A stretch of DNA of 64,000 nt, taken from NCBI RefSeq assembly GCF_013449725.1, contig NZ_JACCFF010000002.1:434001-498000 (forward strand), written 5' to 3'. The notes beneath the pieces were generated by a model. The model was given only the letters and a program-made list of their open reading frames with translations. It had not been told where the DNA came from and ran no database searches. The position numbers and the translations under genes were made by a program. Below, piece after piece: positions 44,101 to 51,834 of the stretch (its first letter is position 1; each line of letters begins with the position of its first letter). Source of the DNA: Mycobacteroides sp. LB1. GTDB lineage: Bacteria > Actinomycetota > Actinomycetes > Mycobacteriales > Mycobacteriaceae.

Positions 44101-45315
44101 GAATCCAACACCGGCCAGCCCAACCCACAAGCCGTTGCCCCAATGACAGAGACGGTCGCTCCCACTTCACCGTCCAGTGCACCCGCCGTGACCACCGAGA
44201 CGTTTACGCGCGCGAACCCCGTCACGGCGCGGCTATGCCGCAACATGGTCCTGACACCTCAATCCTCAACAAAAGAAGTGCGCCACTTCGGTTTCGATAT
44301 CTCCGGACACGGCGTGACCTACGGTGTAGGCGACGCGCTCGGGGTCTATCCGACCAACAACGCCGAGGCCGTTGACGCATGGCTTGCCGCGACCGGCCTA
44401 GACGCAGAGGAGGTCGTCGAGGTCGACGGCACCGAACAGACATTTCGCCAGGCGTTGACCACGGCCTACGACATCGGCCGTATCACCCCGAATCTTCTGA
44501 GCTTCCTAGCCGACACAACCCAGGACACCGCAGCCGCTAAGGCTCTGCGCGCCGCGCGCGCCGACCTGAGTACCTGGGCATTCGGGCGCAACGGAGTCGA
44601 CGTAGTGCACGACTTCCCCGTCCGGGCCGACGCCCAACAGTGGCAAGAAGTCCTGGTTCGCCTGACCCCACGTTCCTATTCGATATCCTCCAGCCCGCTG
44701 ACCAGCCCAGATGAAGTGCAACTGACAGTTTCGGTGGTGCGCTACCAAGGGGCGAACGGGGCAGAACGTGGCGGCGTGTGCTCAACATTCCTCGCCGACC
44801 GAGCGGGTGAGTCACCCACGCCGGTCTTCCTGCAAAAATCTCCTCATTTCCGACCGCCAGAAGACTCGCGTACGCCGATGATCATGATCGGTCCCGGCAC
44901 CGGTATCGCACCATTTCGCGGATTCCTGCATGAACGTCGCGCACTCGGCCACACCGGCCCCAACTGGCTGTTCTTCGGCGATCAGCATGCCGCGCAACAT
45001 TTCTACTACCGTGACGACCTCACCGACATGGTCACCGACAAATTCCTCACCAAGCTTGAGCTCGCCTTCTCCCGCGATCAGAAGAAGCGGATCTACGTAC
45101 AGCACAAGATGATCGACCGTGGCGCAGAGGTATGGGCTTGGCTACAGGACGGTGCTCATCTGTATGTCTGCGGTGACGCAAGCAAAATGGCCAAAGATGT
45201 CGACACCGCACTGACCACAATCATCGAAACCCACGGTCGGCTCTCACCTGAGCACGCCCGTGATTACAAACGCGAACTCGTCGCCAACAAGCGCTACCTC
45301 CGCGACGTCTACTGA
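41188..45315 (+). CDS. Self-contained assimilatory nitrate reductase: molybdopterin domain fused to CysJ-type diflavin reductase
   Basis: A 1375-residue fusion. The N-terminal part (about 1-700) is a bis-molybdopterin oxidoreductase with a 4Fe-4S site (CSYCGVGCGIEV and GRLCTKG), MHIESNSRLCMASAG, and a C-terminal cofactor barrel with LNTGRLQHQWHTMTKTG. After a linker retaining family sequence (ERLYLTGFFATV) comes a flavodoxin domain (LWASQTGNAEE, TSTFGDGGPPDNGADFW, GIGDRAYDNFC), then FAD (RSYSISSSPLT, GGVCSTFLAD) and NADPH domains (IMIGPGTGIAPFRGFLHER, YVCGDA), ending YLRDVY. It can take electrons from NADPH to nitrate in one chain. Similar fusions are annotated in mycobacteria. No nirBD or transporter is nearby. 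Third diflavin module in the window. Confidence 0.92.
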   Translation: MAGPSDTGNSTRTACSYCGVGCGIEVHTKPGPSGTVIARVSGDKLHPTNFGRLCTKGATHAELMDAVDGRMTSALVRPSPGAEFVTTPVDAAVTEAGQRLRAILDEHGPDSIALYVSGQMSIEAQYLANKLAKGFVRTMHIESNSRLCMASAGTGYKQSLGSDGPPGSYTDFDCADVFFVIGANMADCHPILFLRMADRLKAGAKLIVVDPRRTATADKADLFLQINPGTDLALLNGLLHLLVESGAIDEEFIAEHTEGWAAMPEFLADYPPDAVAEITGIPESDIRAAAKMIGEAGEWMTCWTMGLNQSTHGTWNTNAICNLHLATGAICRPGSGPMSLTGQPNAMGGREMGYMGPGLPGQRSVVSADDRAFVEEMWELAPGSIRTDVGPGTVAMFERMAAGEIKACWIICTNPVATVPNRGNTITGLETAELVITQDTYEATATNRYADIVLPAALWAEADAVMINSERNLTLLQQSVEPIGEARPDWQLICQVAAAMGFGEHFTYASSEEVFDEIKQFWNPKTGYDLRGASYARLRQTPLQWPCPPDDTDDRHPIRYLNDGISQNLFVDESGQQPRLAFATPSRRAVFHPRPHMDARELPDDDYPFILNTGRLQHQWHTMTKTGQVAKLNKLNSDPFVEVHPDDAAELGIADGQPIELQSRRGRAVLPAVVTDRVRPGNCFVPFHWNDEHGEYLAINALTSDAVDPDSLQPELKVCAVSMRPTKTVHVPIRTEAPAMHPVAEAIGLTPQPAPSLSGDERLYLTGFFATVASGAEGVPVLPPAAPLSAQVRLWIDGALAGMYSRSDGATIAPTVPAVASAVAPTPLVLWASQTGNAEEFAGKLAAQFDTSGTPAKIVSMDQCTLDDLATVRDVLVVTSTFGDGGPPDNGADFWERLHGPQAPALHGTRFAVLGIGDRAYDNFCGHAKSIDERMAALGASRLMDRLDCEIYDDEPLAHWARQVTTLIKAQESNTGQPNPQAVAPMTETVAPTSPSSAPAVTTETFTRANPVTARLCRNMVLTPQSSTKEVRHFGFDISGHGVTYGVGDALGVYPTNNAEAVDAWLAATGLDAEEVVEVDGTEQTFRQALTTAYDIGRITPNLLSFLADTTQDTAAAKALRAARADLSTWAFGRNGVDVVHDFPVRADAQQWQEVLVRLTPRSYSISSSPLTSPDEVQLTVSVVRYQGANGAERGGVCSTFLADRAGESPTPVFLQKSPHFRPPEDSRTPMIMIGPGTGIAPFRGFLHERRALGHTGPNWLFFGDQHAAQHFYYRDDLTDMVTDKFLTKLELAFSRDQKKRIYVQHKMIDRGAEVWAWLQDGAHLYVCGDASKMAKDVDTALTTIIETHGRLSPEHARDYKRELVANKRYLRDVY

Positions 45316-45343
45316 AAGTTGCCAGCGGCGCTACTGTTCTAGC

Positions 45344-45724
45344 GTGGACGACGACAGCGTGCGCTCCGCACTGCAGCACCATTGGGCGGCTGCGGATGCC
45401 GATGACTTTGCGGGGGAACACCAGATCTACCGAGCTGATGCGGTGCTCGAGTATCCGCAGTCCGGCGAGCGCATCCGCGGCTTGCTCAACATTCAGGCGT
45501 CACGAGTCGCTCAACCAAACAAAAAGCGCTTCACAGTGCGGCGGATAGTAGGCGCAGGCGCTCTGTGGATCAGCGAACTTGTCCTGACCTACGACGAGCA
45601 ACCGTTCTACGTGGTGAGCGTCATGGAGTTCGAGAGCGGGGAAGTGGTCCGCGAGACTCAGTACTTCGCCGAGACATTCGAGCCCGGGGCATCTCGCGCT
45701 CAGTGGGTCGAGCGAATGTACTGA
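45344..45724 (+). CDS. SnoaL/NTF2-like small protein
   Basis: A 126-residue cone-shaped NTF2-like fold: VRSALQHHWAAADADDFAGEHQIYRADAVLEYPQSGERIRGLLNIQ, then VRRIVGAGALWISELVLTYDEQPFYVVSVMEFESGEVVRETQYFAETFE. Such domains bind or isomerise small hydrophobic ligands. GTG 45344 gives the expected N-terminal helix. It starts 28 bases after the nitrate reductase stop and is followed by an SRPBCC gene after 63 bases. Function unknown. Confidence 0.78.
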   Translation: MDDDSVRSALQHHWAAADADDFAGEHQIYRADAVLEYPQSGERIRGLLNIQASRVAQPNKKRFTVRRIVGAGALWISELVLTYDEQPFYVVSVMEFESGEVVRETQYFAETFEPGASRAQWVERMY

Positions 45725-45787
45725 GAGGTGGAGCCAGCGCACAGCGCATCGCCTCAAACACGCCTGCTGGTCTGTACCCTTCAGTGC

Positions 45788-46252
45788 ATGAAGTCATCCC
45801 AGGTGGAAACGGTCGAGCGGATGATCGCGGCCGCCCCTGGGCCGATATTTGCTTTGCTTACAGACCCCAATCGGCATCGCGAATTCGATGGTTCCGGTGC
45901 GGTCCGTGCGGCCCGAGCCGACACCGGCCCCCTCGTCCTCGGCAGCACATTCAGCATGTCGATGAAGGCCGGCCTGCCCTATCGCATGACGAGCACGGTG
46001 GTCGAATATGAGAAGGACCGCAGGATTGCTTGGCAGACGCGCGGGCCGACAGCGCTCGGCAAGTACGTTGCGGGCCGGGTGTGGCGGTATGAACTCGAGC
46101 CCGTCGACGGCGGCACATTGGTGCGCGAGAGCTGGGATATATCAAGGGAATCCCCGCTTACCCGCCCGCTGATTAGCGGACTGGGGGCTCAGGCACGTCT
46201 CAACATGGAGGCAACCTTGGCCGGTATTGAAAAGCTGGTGGCGGATCGATGA
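45788..46252 (+). CDS. SRPBCC (START-like) ligand-binding protein
   Basis: A 154-residue helix-grip protein: ERMIAAAPGPIFALLTDPNRHREFDGSGAVRAA, LGSTFSMSMKAGLPYRMTSTVVEYEKDRRIAWQTRG, and WRYELEPVDGGTLVRESWDIS. These domains bind lipids, polyketides or steroids. ATG 45788 is used because the usual first strand begins immediately after it. Its stop overlaps the ATG of the following SDR, so the two are translated together and may act on one ligand. Confidence 0.82.
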   Translation: MKSSQVETVERMIAAAPGPIFALLTDPNRHREFDGSGAVRAARADTGPLVLGSTFSMSMKAGLPYRMTSTVVEYEKDRRIAWQTRGPTALGKYVAGRVWRYELEPVDGGTLVRESWDISRESPLTRPLISGLGAQARLNMEATLAGIEKLVADR

Positions 46253-47061
46253 GCTTGCCTGAACCCGTAGCTGGCCGCACGGCCGTGGTCACCGGCGCGT
46301 CGTCGGGAATTGGTTCGGCGATCGCGCGTGAACTCGCCTCTCGCGGTCATCACGTGACATTGGTGGCTCGGCGTGCCGAGAAACTACAGGAGCTTGCCTC
46401 AGAGATTTCCGCATCGGGCGGCCAAGCAGAAGTGCTGCCGACCGACCTCGCCGATCGCAATGCGAGGGCGGCACTGCACGGTCGTATCGTGAATCTCGGT
46501 GTGACACCTGACATCCTGGTCAACAACGCAGGGTTATCGACGCTTGGCGCCATCGCGGCGTCCGACCCCGATGCCGAGATGAACATGATCGAGGTCGATG
46601 CCGTTGCGGTCGCCGATCTGTGCAGCCGGTTCGTGCCGGGCATGGTCGAGCGGCATCGCGGTGCAATCCTCAACGTCGCCTCAACCGGCGCGTTTCAGCC
46701 CCTGCCCGGGCAGGCAGGCTACGGCGCATGCAAGGCATTCGTACTCTCGTACACCCAGAGCCTGTACGGCGAGTTGCTCGGGACCGGCGTCACCGCGACG
46801 GTGCTATGCCCGGGACCCGTTCACACAGGATTTGGAGAAGCCGCCGGTTTCTCCAAGGAGGACGCCGAGGCTGCCTTGCCTCCGGTCATGTGGGTCGACG
46901 TCAAGGACGTGGCACGCGCAGGGGTCGAGGGTCTCGATAAGGGTCAGATGATTGTGATCCCCGGTGTGGCTAACCGAGCCGCAGCGCTTCTCTCGCGGTT
47001 TGTGCCCAACCGCTTGCTAGTGCCCATGCTCGCTCGGCAACACCCCGCGCTGCGCCGCTGA
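46249..47061 (+). CDS. Short-chain dehydrogenase/reductase (SDR)
   Basis: A 270-residue classical SDR of the longer DltE-like type: TGASSGIGSAIA cofactor motif near 17, ARRAEKL, NNAG, NVASTGAF with the Ser, and YGACK with catalytic Tyr and Lys. The C-terminal extension ends in a basic and hydrophobic tail (ALLSRFVPNRLLVPMLARQHP), a pattern of membrane-associated mycobacterial SDRs. ATGA overlap with the SRPBCC gene. Converges with an FKBP lipoprotein 10 bases away. Confidence 0.86.
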   Translation: MSLPEPVAGRTAVVTGASSGIGSAIARELASRGHHVTLVARRAEKLQELASEISASGGQAEVLPTDLADRNARAALHGRIVNLGVTPDILVNNAGLSTLGAIAASDPDAEMNMIEVDAVAVADLCSRFVPGMVERHRGAILNVASTGAFQPLPGQAGYGACKAFVLSYTQSLYGELLGTGVTATVLCPGPVHTGFGEAAGFSKEDAEAALPPVMWVDVKDVARAGVEGLDKGQMIVIPGVANRAAALLSRFVPNRLLVPMLARQHPALRR

Positions 47062-47070
47062 ATACCGCGC

Positions 47071-47691
47071 TCAGCTCGAGGCGCTGAGGATCTTGATCGC
47101 GAAGATGAGCGTGTCACCCTTTTGGATTCCGGCGCTGGGCTGACCGTTCGGGTAGCCGTCGGCGGAGGCCATTGCGACGGCGACGGTGGACCCGACCTTC
47201 TGTCCGGCGATGGCCTTCTGGAAACCGGGCACGACGCCGTCGAGCGGAAACTCGGCCGGTGTGCCCCGCTCATAGCTGCTGTCGAACACTGTCCCGTCAC
47301 GCCCGTCGACGCCCATGTAGCAGACGGAAACCGTTGCGGTGTCTGCGATGACCGGTCCGTCACCGGCCTTCAGTGTGTGCACCTGGGTAGTGGTCACGCT
47401 GAACGGTGCCTCCACCTTGACCTGTGGCGCCGTGTTATCCGTCGATCCGGTGACCGCCACGCTGCCGGTTGCCCCGGGCAGCGTCCAGTCAACTGCACCA
47501 TTCGCCGGCGCTGCCGTCGGACACCCGCTGGCGGCGGTGGGGGAGGACGTGGCCACTTCCGCGCCGGAGGGCGAGCTTGCCGAGGAAGTCTTCGTATCGG
47601 AGCCGCAGGCGGCGAGCGTCATGACGAATGGCGCCGCACAGGCGAGGAGCACTGCGGAATAGGACACGCGGGAGGAGTTCACGGTCGCCAC
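47071..47691 (-). CDS. FKBP-type peptidyl-prolyl isomerase lipoprotein
   Basis: A 206-residue exported lipoprotein: signal sequence with lipobox LAAC (Cys29), a Ser/Thr/Ala-rich linker, and a C-terminal FKBP domain (VSVCYMGVDGRDGTVFDSSYERGTPAEFPLDGVVPGFQKAIAGQKVGSTVAVAMASADGYPNGQPSAGIQKGDTLIFAIKIL). It should catalyse proline isomerisation at the outer face of the membrane. The start at 47691 keeps a normal n-region. Upstream gap is described separately. Confidence 0.9.
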   Translation of the reverse strand: MATVNSSRVSYSAVLLACAAPFVMTLAACGSDTKTSSASSPSGAEVATSSPTAASGCPTAAPANGAVDWTLPGATGSVAVTGSTDNTAPQVKVEAPFSVTTTQVHTLKAGDGPVIADTATVSVCYMGVDGRDGTVFDSSYERGTPAEFPLDGVVPGFQKAIAGQKVGSTVAVAMASADGYPNGQPSAGIQKGDTLIFAIKILSASS

Positions 47692-48104
47692 GCTACAGCC
47701 GCGTCATACACCCGGCCGCAGTAACCTTCCTCGCCGCCTGGGCTCGGACTGGACATGCTGTTCTCAGCGAGGTCTCAGTGCCTCATCGGCAGTCTTGCAT
47801 CATGTCCAACACATACCCCGCCTGCAATCATCGGAAGTTGCCCTGCGGGAATAGGATCGGGTCAGCCGCGGAGCAGAAGGTCAGCGGCAGGGAGAAGATA
47901 ATCAGCGACAACCGCATGATCATTGAGTCTGTGATGGCCTGTGGCGTAGCGACAGCAGTCGTCACGGTCCTCGGTTTGGTTGTTGAATCGGTTCTTTTGT
48001 AGTCGCTGACGGGGAGCGGTTGCACTTCCCGGGGCGGTGCCGCCTGGACTCGGTAAATACAATCGAGCAATGCCGACACCCGACCCCCATGACGCGTCAG
48101 TCCC
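47692..48104. other. Intergenic region of about 410 bases
   Basis: Between the divergent FKBP lipoprotein and the membrane-protein genes. It contains one small open frame that could encode a single-span peptide (listed separately) and otherwise no recognised feature. No tRNA or clear terminator was seen. Confidence 0.4.
47916..48002 (+). CDS. Possible single-span membrane peptide (28 aa)
   Basis: From ATG 47916 the product is a hydrophobic peptide (MIIESVMACGVATAVVTVL and on to residue 28), which would form one membrane helix flanked by Glu. A longer reading starts at ATG 47802 (66 aa). The nearest purine-rich sequence, GGGAGAAG, is about 18 bases upstream of 47916, too far for a normal ribosome site. 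It may be chance. Confidence 0.25.
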   Translation: MIIESVMACGVATAVVTVLGLVVESVLL

Positions 48105-49016
48105 ATGCTGATCGGCATCATGGCGGCGCTGCTCGCGTGCGCCGGGTACGGGACCGCGTCGGTGCTACAGGGCTACGGTGCACGTGAATCCGCAGCGGAG
48201 GTTCACGGACCGCCGGGAAACGGCGGCCCGACGCTGAGGTCGACCGTCGCCGCCATGCTGACTCCCGCGTTCATTGCCGGTATGGCTCTCGATGTCGTCG
48301 GGTTCGCGGGCACCCTGGTTTCAGCGCGGTTGATTCCGCTGTTTCTCTCGCAGACGATCATGAGTGCCAACCTGGTGGTCACCGCGGTGCTCGGCATAGC
48401 GGTGCTGGGCGTGAGGCTGCACCGACGGGACTGGCTGGCGATCTCCGCCGTCCTGCTGTCGTTGTGTGTGCTGGGCGTAACCGCAGGCCATCGCGGCGCG
48501 GACGCCGCGGTGTCGGCCGTTCACTGGGGCGTGCTGCTGACGTCGGTGGCTGTGCTGGTCATCGGCATCGGTCTTATTCGCTTGCTCGGGACCCGTGCCG
48601 CGATCCCGGCCGGGTTGTCGGCAGGCATTCTGTACGGGGCAATGTCTGTCGCCGTGCGGGTGGTGGACGGGATTGATCCGGTGCGTATCAAGGTGCTGCT
48701 CGCCGATCCCGCGGCCTACGCCGTGATCATCGCGGGAGTGGGCGGCTTCTACCTGTTCACCGTTGCGCTACAGGTTGGTTCGGTCACCGGTGCCGCGGCG
48801 GCGTTGGTTGTCGGCGAGACGGTAGTGCCTGGCGTCGCCGGGGTCGTGCTACTGGGTGACACTGCACGCCCTGGGCTGGGCTGGCTGGTTGCCTTGGCAT
48901 TCCTCGTCGCGGTCATCTCAGCAGTGGCCGTCGCCGCGTTCGGCGCCGTCGAGCACACACAGTCCGCGGCGACGGAGAGCGGGCTCGCTGAACCGGTGGG
49001 ACCCACCGAGAAGTAG
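48105..49016 (+). CDS. DMT-like ten-span membrane protein
   Basis: A 303-residue polytopic protein with about nine to ten hydrophobic spans, starting LIGIMAALLACAGYGTASVLQGYGAR and ending VAALAFLVAVISAVAVAAFGA-like sequence with a polar C-terminal tail. Layout resembles drug/metabolite (EamA-type) transporters: two halves each with an AxxYG-like first span and internal VVGETVVPGVAGVVLLGD. No substrate can be named. It begins 103 bases before a PPOX-class gene on the same strand. Confidence 0.72.
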   Translation: MLIGIMAALLACAGYGTASVLQGYGARESAAEVHGPPGNGGPTLRSTVAAMLTPAFIAGMALDVVGFAGTLVSARLIPLFLSQTIMSANLVVTAVLGIAVLGVRLHRRDWLAISAVLLSLCVLGVTAGHRGADAAVSAVHWGVLLTSVAVLVIGIGLIRLLGTRAAIPAGLSAGILYGAMSVAVRVVDGIDPVRIKVLLADPAAYAVIIAGVGGFYLFTVALQVGSVTGAAAALVVGETVVPGVAGVVLLGDTARPGLGWLVALAFLVAVISAVAVAAFGAVEHTQSAATESGLAEPVGPTEK

Positions 49017-49119
49017 ACCCGTGCACCGGAACGGACCTCCGCCACGATGCCTGCCAGTGGAAATCTCTAAGGTTGGATGGGTGACTACTCGCAGGGGAGT
49101 AGTGAAAGGAGTTTCGATC

Positions 49120-49572
49120 GTGACCGACTTTTCCCGGTTCACCGAACTGCTGGACCGCGATCACGGGCTCTGCGTGGTGAACACGATCCGAGGCGATGGC
49201 AGTGTCCAATCGTCTGTGGTCAATGCAGGCGTCATGCCACACCCACGAACCGCCGATCCGGTCGTTGCGCTGGTCGCCGCCGGCGGCACCCGAAAGCTGA
49301 GCAATCTGCGCGCAGATCCTCGAATCACCATCGTCGCCCAGGCCGGATGGCAGTGGGCGACCGTCGAGGGAACCGCCGAGATTATCGGCCCGGACGACCC
49401 GCATGCCGGTGTGGACAGCGAGACCCTACGGCTATTGCTACGCAGCATCTTTCAAGCCGCAGGCGGGACGCATGAAGACTGGGATACCTACGACCGCGTC
49501 ATGGCCGAGGAACGACGGGCCGCCGTACTCGTCGCGCCTCACCGCTTCTATTCCAACCCTACGACTGGTTAG
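49120..49572 (+). CDS. PPOX-class F420-dependent oxidoreductase-like protein
   Basis: A 150-residue split-barrel flavin/deazaflavin-binding protein: FTELLDRDHGLCVVNTIRGDGSVQSSVVNAGVMPHP, TRKLSNLRADPRITIVAQAGWQWATVEGTAEIIGPDD, and RAAVLVAPHRFYSNPT. The family (TIGR03618-like) is abundant in mycobacteria and binds F420. GTG 49120 is used with AAAGGAG 9 bases upstream; GTG 49102 in frame is also possible. Substrate unknown. Confidence 0.82.
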   Translation: MTDFSRFTELLDRDHGLCVVNTIRGDGSVQSSVVNAGVMPHPRTADPVVALVAAGGTRKLSNLRADPRITIVAQAGWQWATVEGTAEIIGPDDPHAGVDSETLRLLLRSIFQAAGGTHEDWDTYDRVMAEERRAAVLVAPHRFYSNPTTG

Positions 49573-49702
49573 CCCAGACAAGAAGAGCGTTGACGCGCTC
49601 ATCGAAGAAGAAGATGCCTCTGACCAGTGTGTATCTGCGATTCGGGTGCTAAAGTCACTATCGAGTCCGACGGCCCTCGCCTCCAGGAAGGGGGTGCAGA
49701 CA

Positions 49703-49930
49703 ATGCGTCATAGCGCGTGTGCCGCAGCGATATTGGCGGTAACAGCGATCGCGGTAGCCGGGGCCGCACCGGCCCGCGCCGAGCCTAACTGCCAGTTCTC
49801 TGGGGGGCTAGGCCCCGATTCGGCGTGCACGCAAGGACCCGACGATGACGACGTCACTGCGCCATGGATGTGGCCCGGCGACGACGAATTCGGAATCGGG
49901 TTTGGCGGCCCCGGTTTTGGCCGACGCTAA
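49703..49930 (+). CDS. Small secreted acidic/Gly-rich protein
   Basis: A 75-residue protein with a Sec signal peptide (HSACAAAILAVTAIAVAGAAPARA, cleavage about residue 27) and a short mature region with two cysteines (NCQFSGGLGPDSACTQ), an Asp run (PDDDDVTAPWMWPGDDEFG) and a Gly-Phe tail. GGAAGGGGG precedes ATG 49703. Function unknown. Confidence 0.62.
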   Translation: MRHSACAAAILAVTAIAVAGAAPARAEPNCQFSGGLGPDSACTQGPDDDDVTAPWMWPGDDEFGIGFGGPGFGRR

Positions 49931-49972
49931 GCGCTGTCTCCTGTTATCGCGACGCCGCTAAGGGCTAGCGCC

Positions 49973-51715
49973 TCATCGGGCTTGGACGGGCAGTTGAAGG
50001 TACGAAGCGTGTGATCCGCCGGTATGGATGACGTGCTGGCCGCTGTTTTGTGGGACGTATTCGCGGTTCCCCGGCATCATCGAGCCGAATAGGTTCTGGG
50101 CGCTGACAATGAGCCGCAGTTGCTGGCCCGGGTGAAAGGCCAGACCGAGCGGGGACAGTTCGACCTGGATCTCGGCAACCTCACCGGGTAACAGTTTCTC
50201 GACCCGGTCGAACGTGTGAGCTGGGACCTCGTCGGTGGATAGCACCCCATCCAAGTGACGCATCGACACACGCAGGCGGCCCTGAGATCCCTTGTACCGC
50301 AATATCGAAGCTCCACGTTCGGTGACATCGTGCATCCTCGCACTTTGGTTGGGCACGGTGAATGACTGCAACGGTGTTCCATGCGCATCCAACTTCTGGA
50401 CGAAGACGAACAGGTCCATGTCATCGGCACCCTTGGCTTCGACATAGAGCTGCGCCTTGGGATAGCCAACCAACACGGTCTCCTCATCGAAGCGGACGAC
50501 AAAGGACACCCAACCTGGGTTGGCCTGCGCACCGTATGTCACGGTCACCTCGTCCGCGGGCGCTTCGGTGCGGAGCGCGCGCGCCTGCCCGTCCAGGTAG
50601 TACTTGGTGGGGGACACACTTTCGGGAGGGAAGTGCCCGGCCGGGACGTTCACCCGGTCGCCGCCTTCAAGGTCTAGAACGGCATACCGCACGCGCGGGG
50701 TGTGCTCCCAGCCGTTGTTCTCACCCTTGAGGAAGTGATCGAAAAACCGACGCAGGTCGTCCCGATTTGCCTCGTCGTAGTAGTCGGGCCACTCCTGGCT
50801 GTTGTGGACGCGCAGCCACTTCTGCTCCGACTCGATCCGCCGCCAGGCTCGGAACGTGCCAATCGTATGCAATGTGTTCGAATAGCTTGCAACCACGTAC
50901 GCCGGTATCGCGATACGGTCGAGGTGAGGAATCTTGTTCTCCCACAGTCTATTCATCGTCGGGTAACACTCGGCCTCGGCGAGGATGTCCTCTTTGCGAC
51001 CCTTGCCCCAGAACGCACTCTCCTGGAGCATCTCCGCAAAGCCGGTGTCCGGCATGCCGCCGCGCATCACCAGATCGCGATAGGTGTCACTCACGCCTTC
51101 CCAGGGGTTGATCGCAGCCAGGTGCGGGGGCCGTTCGGCTGCCGTAAACCATTGCGAGGCAGCCAGATACGATGTTCCGCTCATCGCAACCTTACTGTTG
51201 CACCAGTCCTGGACACCCAACCACTCGATCAGGTCGTAGCCGTCACGCCCTTCCTGTCGATCCCATAGAACACTGTCACCCTCAGAATTGAAAGTGCCCC
51301 GCATATCCGGATTGCAGATCGCGTAGCCCTGCGCGCACCAATAGGCGGGATCAGGACCCTCGAACTTGTGTAGCCCCGACACGATTCCGTCGTCCAGGCC
51401 GACCAACTGGAACACGCCCCTTGCACTAGTGGAGCTGCCCTGCCCCTTGCCGTACGGACTCCACGCCACGATGACGGGCACCTTCGCGGAGCCGGCCGGG
51501 CGGAACACGTCGACGTAGATGCGTGCTCCGTCTCGCAGGGTGACTGCGACGTCCTTCTCGAACACGATGTCGACAGGCAGGGCTCTGAACGCGGGCGCGA
51601 GCCGAAAGCCGGCCGGCAGAGTTCGGATGCCAGGTTCGAACCCGCTGAACACCCCGTACCTGTCACCCGATTCCAGCGGATGCGAAGGCACAAACATCAA
51701 GTCTTCGGTATCCAT
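49973..51715 (-). CDS. CocE/NonD family hydrolase
   Basis: A 580-residue X-Pro dipeptidyl-peptidase/cocaine-esterase family enzyme. The alpha/beta-hydrolase part has RDGARIYVDVFRPAG, WSPYGKG (oxyanion Tyr), AICNPDMRGTFNSEGD, and the nucleophile in KVAMSGTSYLAASQWF; the C-terminal jelly-roll includes FVVRFDEETVLVGYPKAQLYVE and the final GQHVIHTGGSHASYLQLP. These enzymes hydrolyse esters or amides with acyl groups. It is divergent from a TetR gene with a palindromic operator between them, so it is likely under that regulator. No signal peptide. Confidence 0.88.
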   Translation of the reverse strand: MDTEDLMFVPSHPLESGDRYGVFSGFEPGIRTLPAGFRLAPAFRALPVDIVFEKDVAVTLRDGARIYVDVFRPAGSAKVPVIVAWSPYGKGQGSSTSARGVFQLVGLDDGIVSGLHKFEGPDPAYWCAQGYAICNPDMRGTFNSEGDSVLWDRQEGRDGYDLIEWLGVQDWCNSKVAMSGTSYLAASQWFTAAERPPHLAAINPWEGVSDTYRDLVMRGGMPDTGFAEMLQESAFWGKGRKEDILAEAECYPTMNRLWENKIPHLDRIAIPAYVVASYSNTLHTIGTFRAWRRIESEQKWLRVHNSQEWPDYYDEANRDDLRRFFDHFLKGENNGWEHTPRVRYAVLDLEGGDRVNVPAGHFPPESVSPTKYYLDGQARALRTEAPADEVTVTYGAQANPGWVSFVVRFDEETVLVGYPKAQLYVEAKGADDMDLFVFVQKLDAHGTPLQSFTVPNQSARMHDVTERGASILRYKGSQGRLRVSMRHLDGVLSTDEVPAHTFDRVEKLLPGEVAEIQVELSPLGLAFHPGQQLRLIVSAQNLFGSMMPGNREYVPQNSGQHVIHTGGSHASYLQLPVQAR

Positions 51716-51788
51716 ATACGTTCCCTTCCAAGAGTCTTCGCGGCACGGCTGGAACTCGCAAAGCCCACCGTACGGCGCGTAGGCTCGT

Positions 51789-51810
51789 ATATCAACAGTT
51801 GTTTATATAT
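51789..51810. promoter_or_regulatory. Palindromic operator between CocE hydrolase and TetR genes
   Basis: TATATCAACA and TGTTTATATA flank a GT centre and are complementary at 9 of 10 positions. The element is 25 bases before the TetR GTG and about 74 bases before the hydrolase ATG. AT-richness in GC-rich DNA makes chance unlikely. Probable binding site of the adjacent TetR protein. Confidence 0.65.
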
Positions 51811-51834
51811 GTTCCGCCGAGCTAGACTTCGGCG

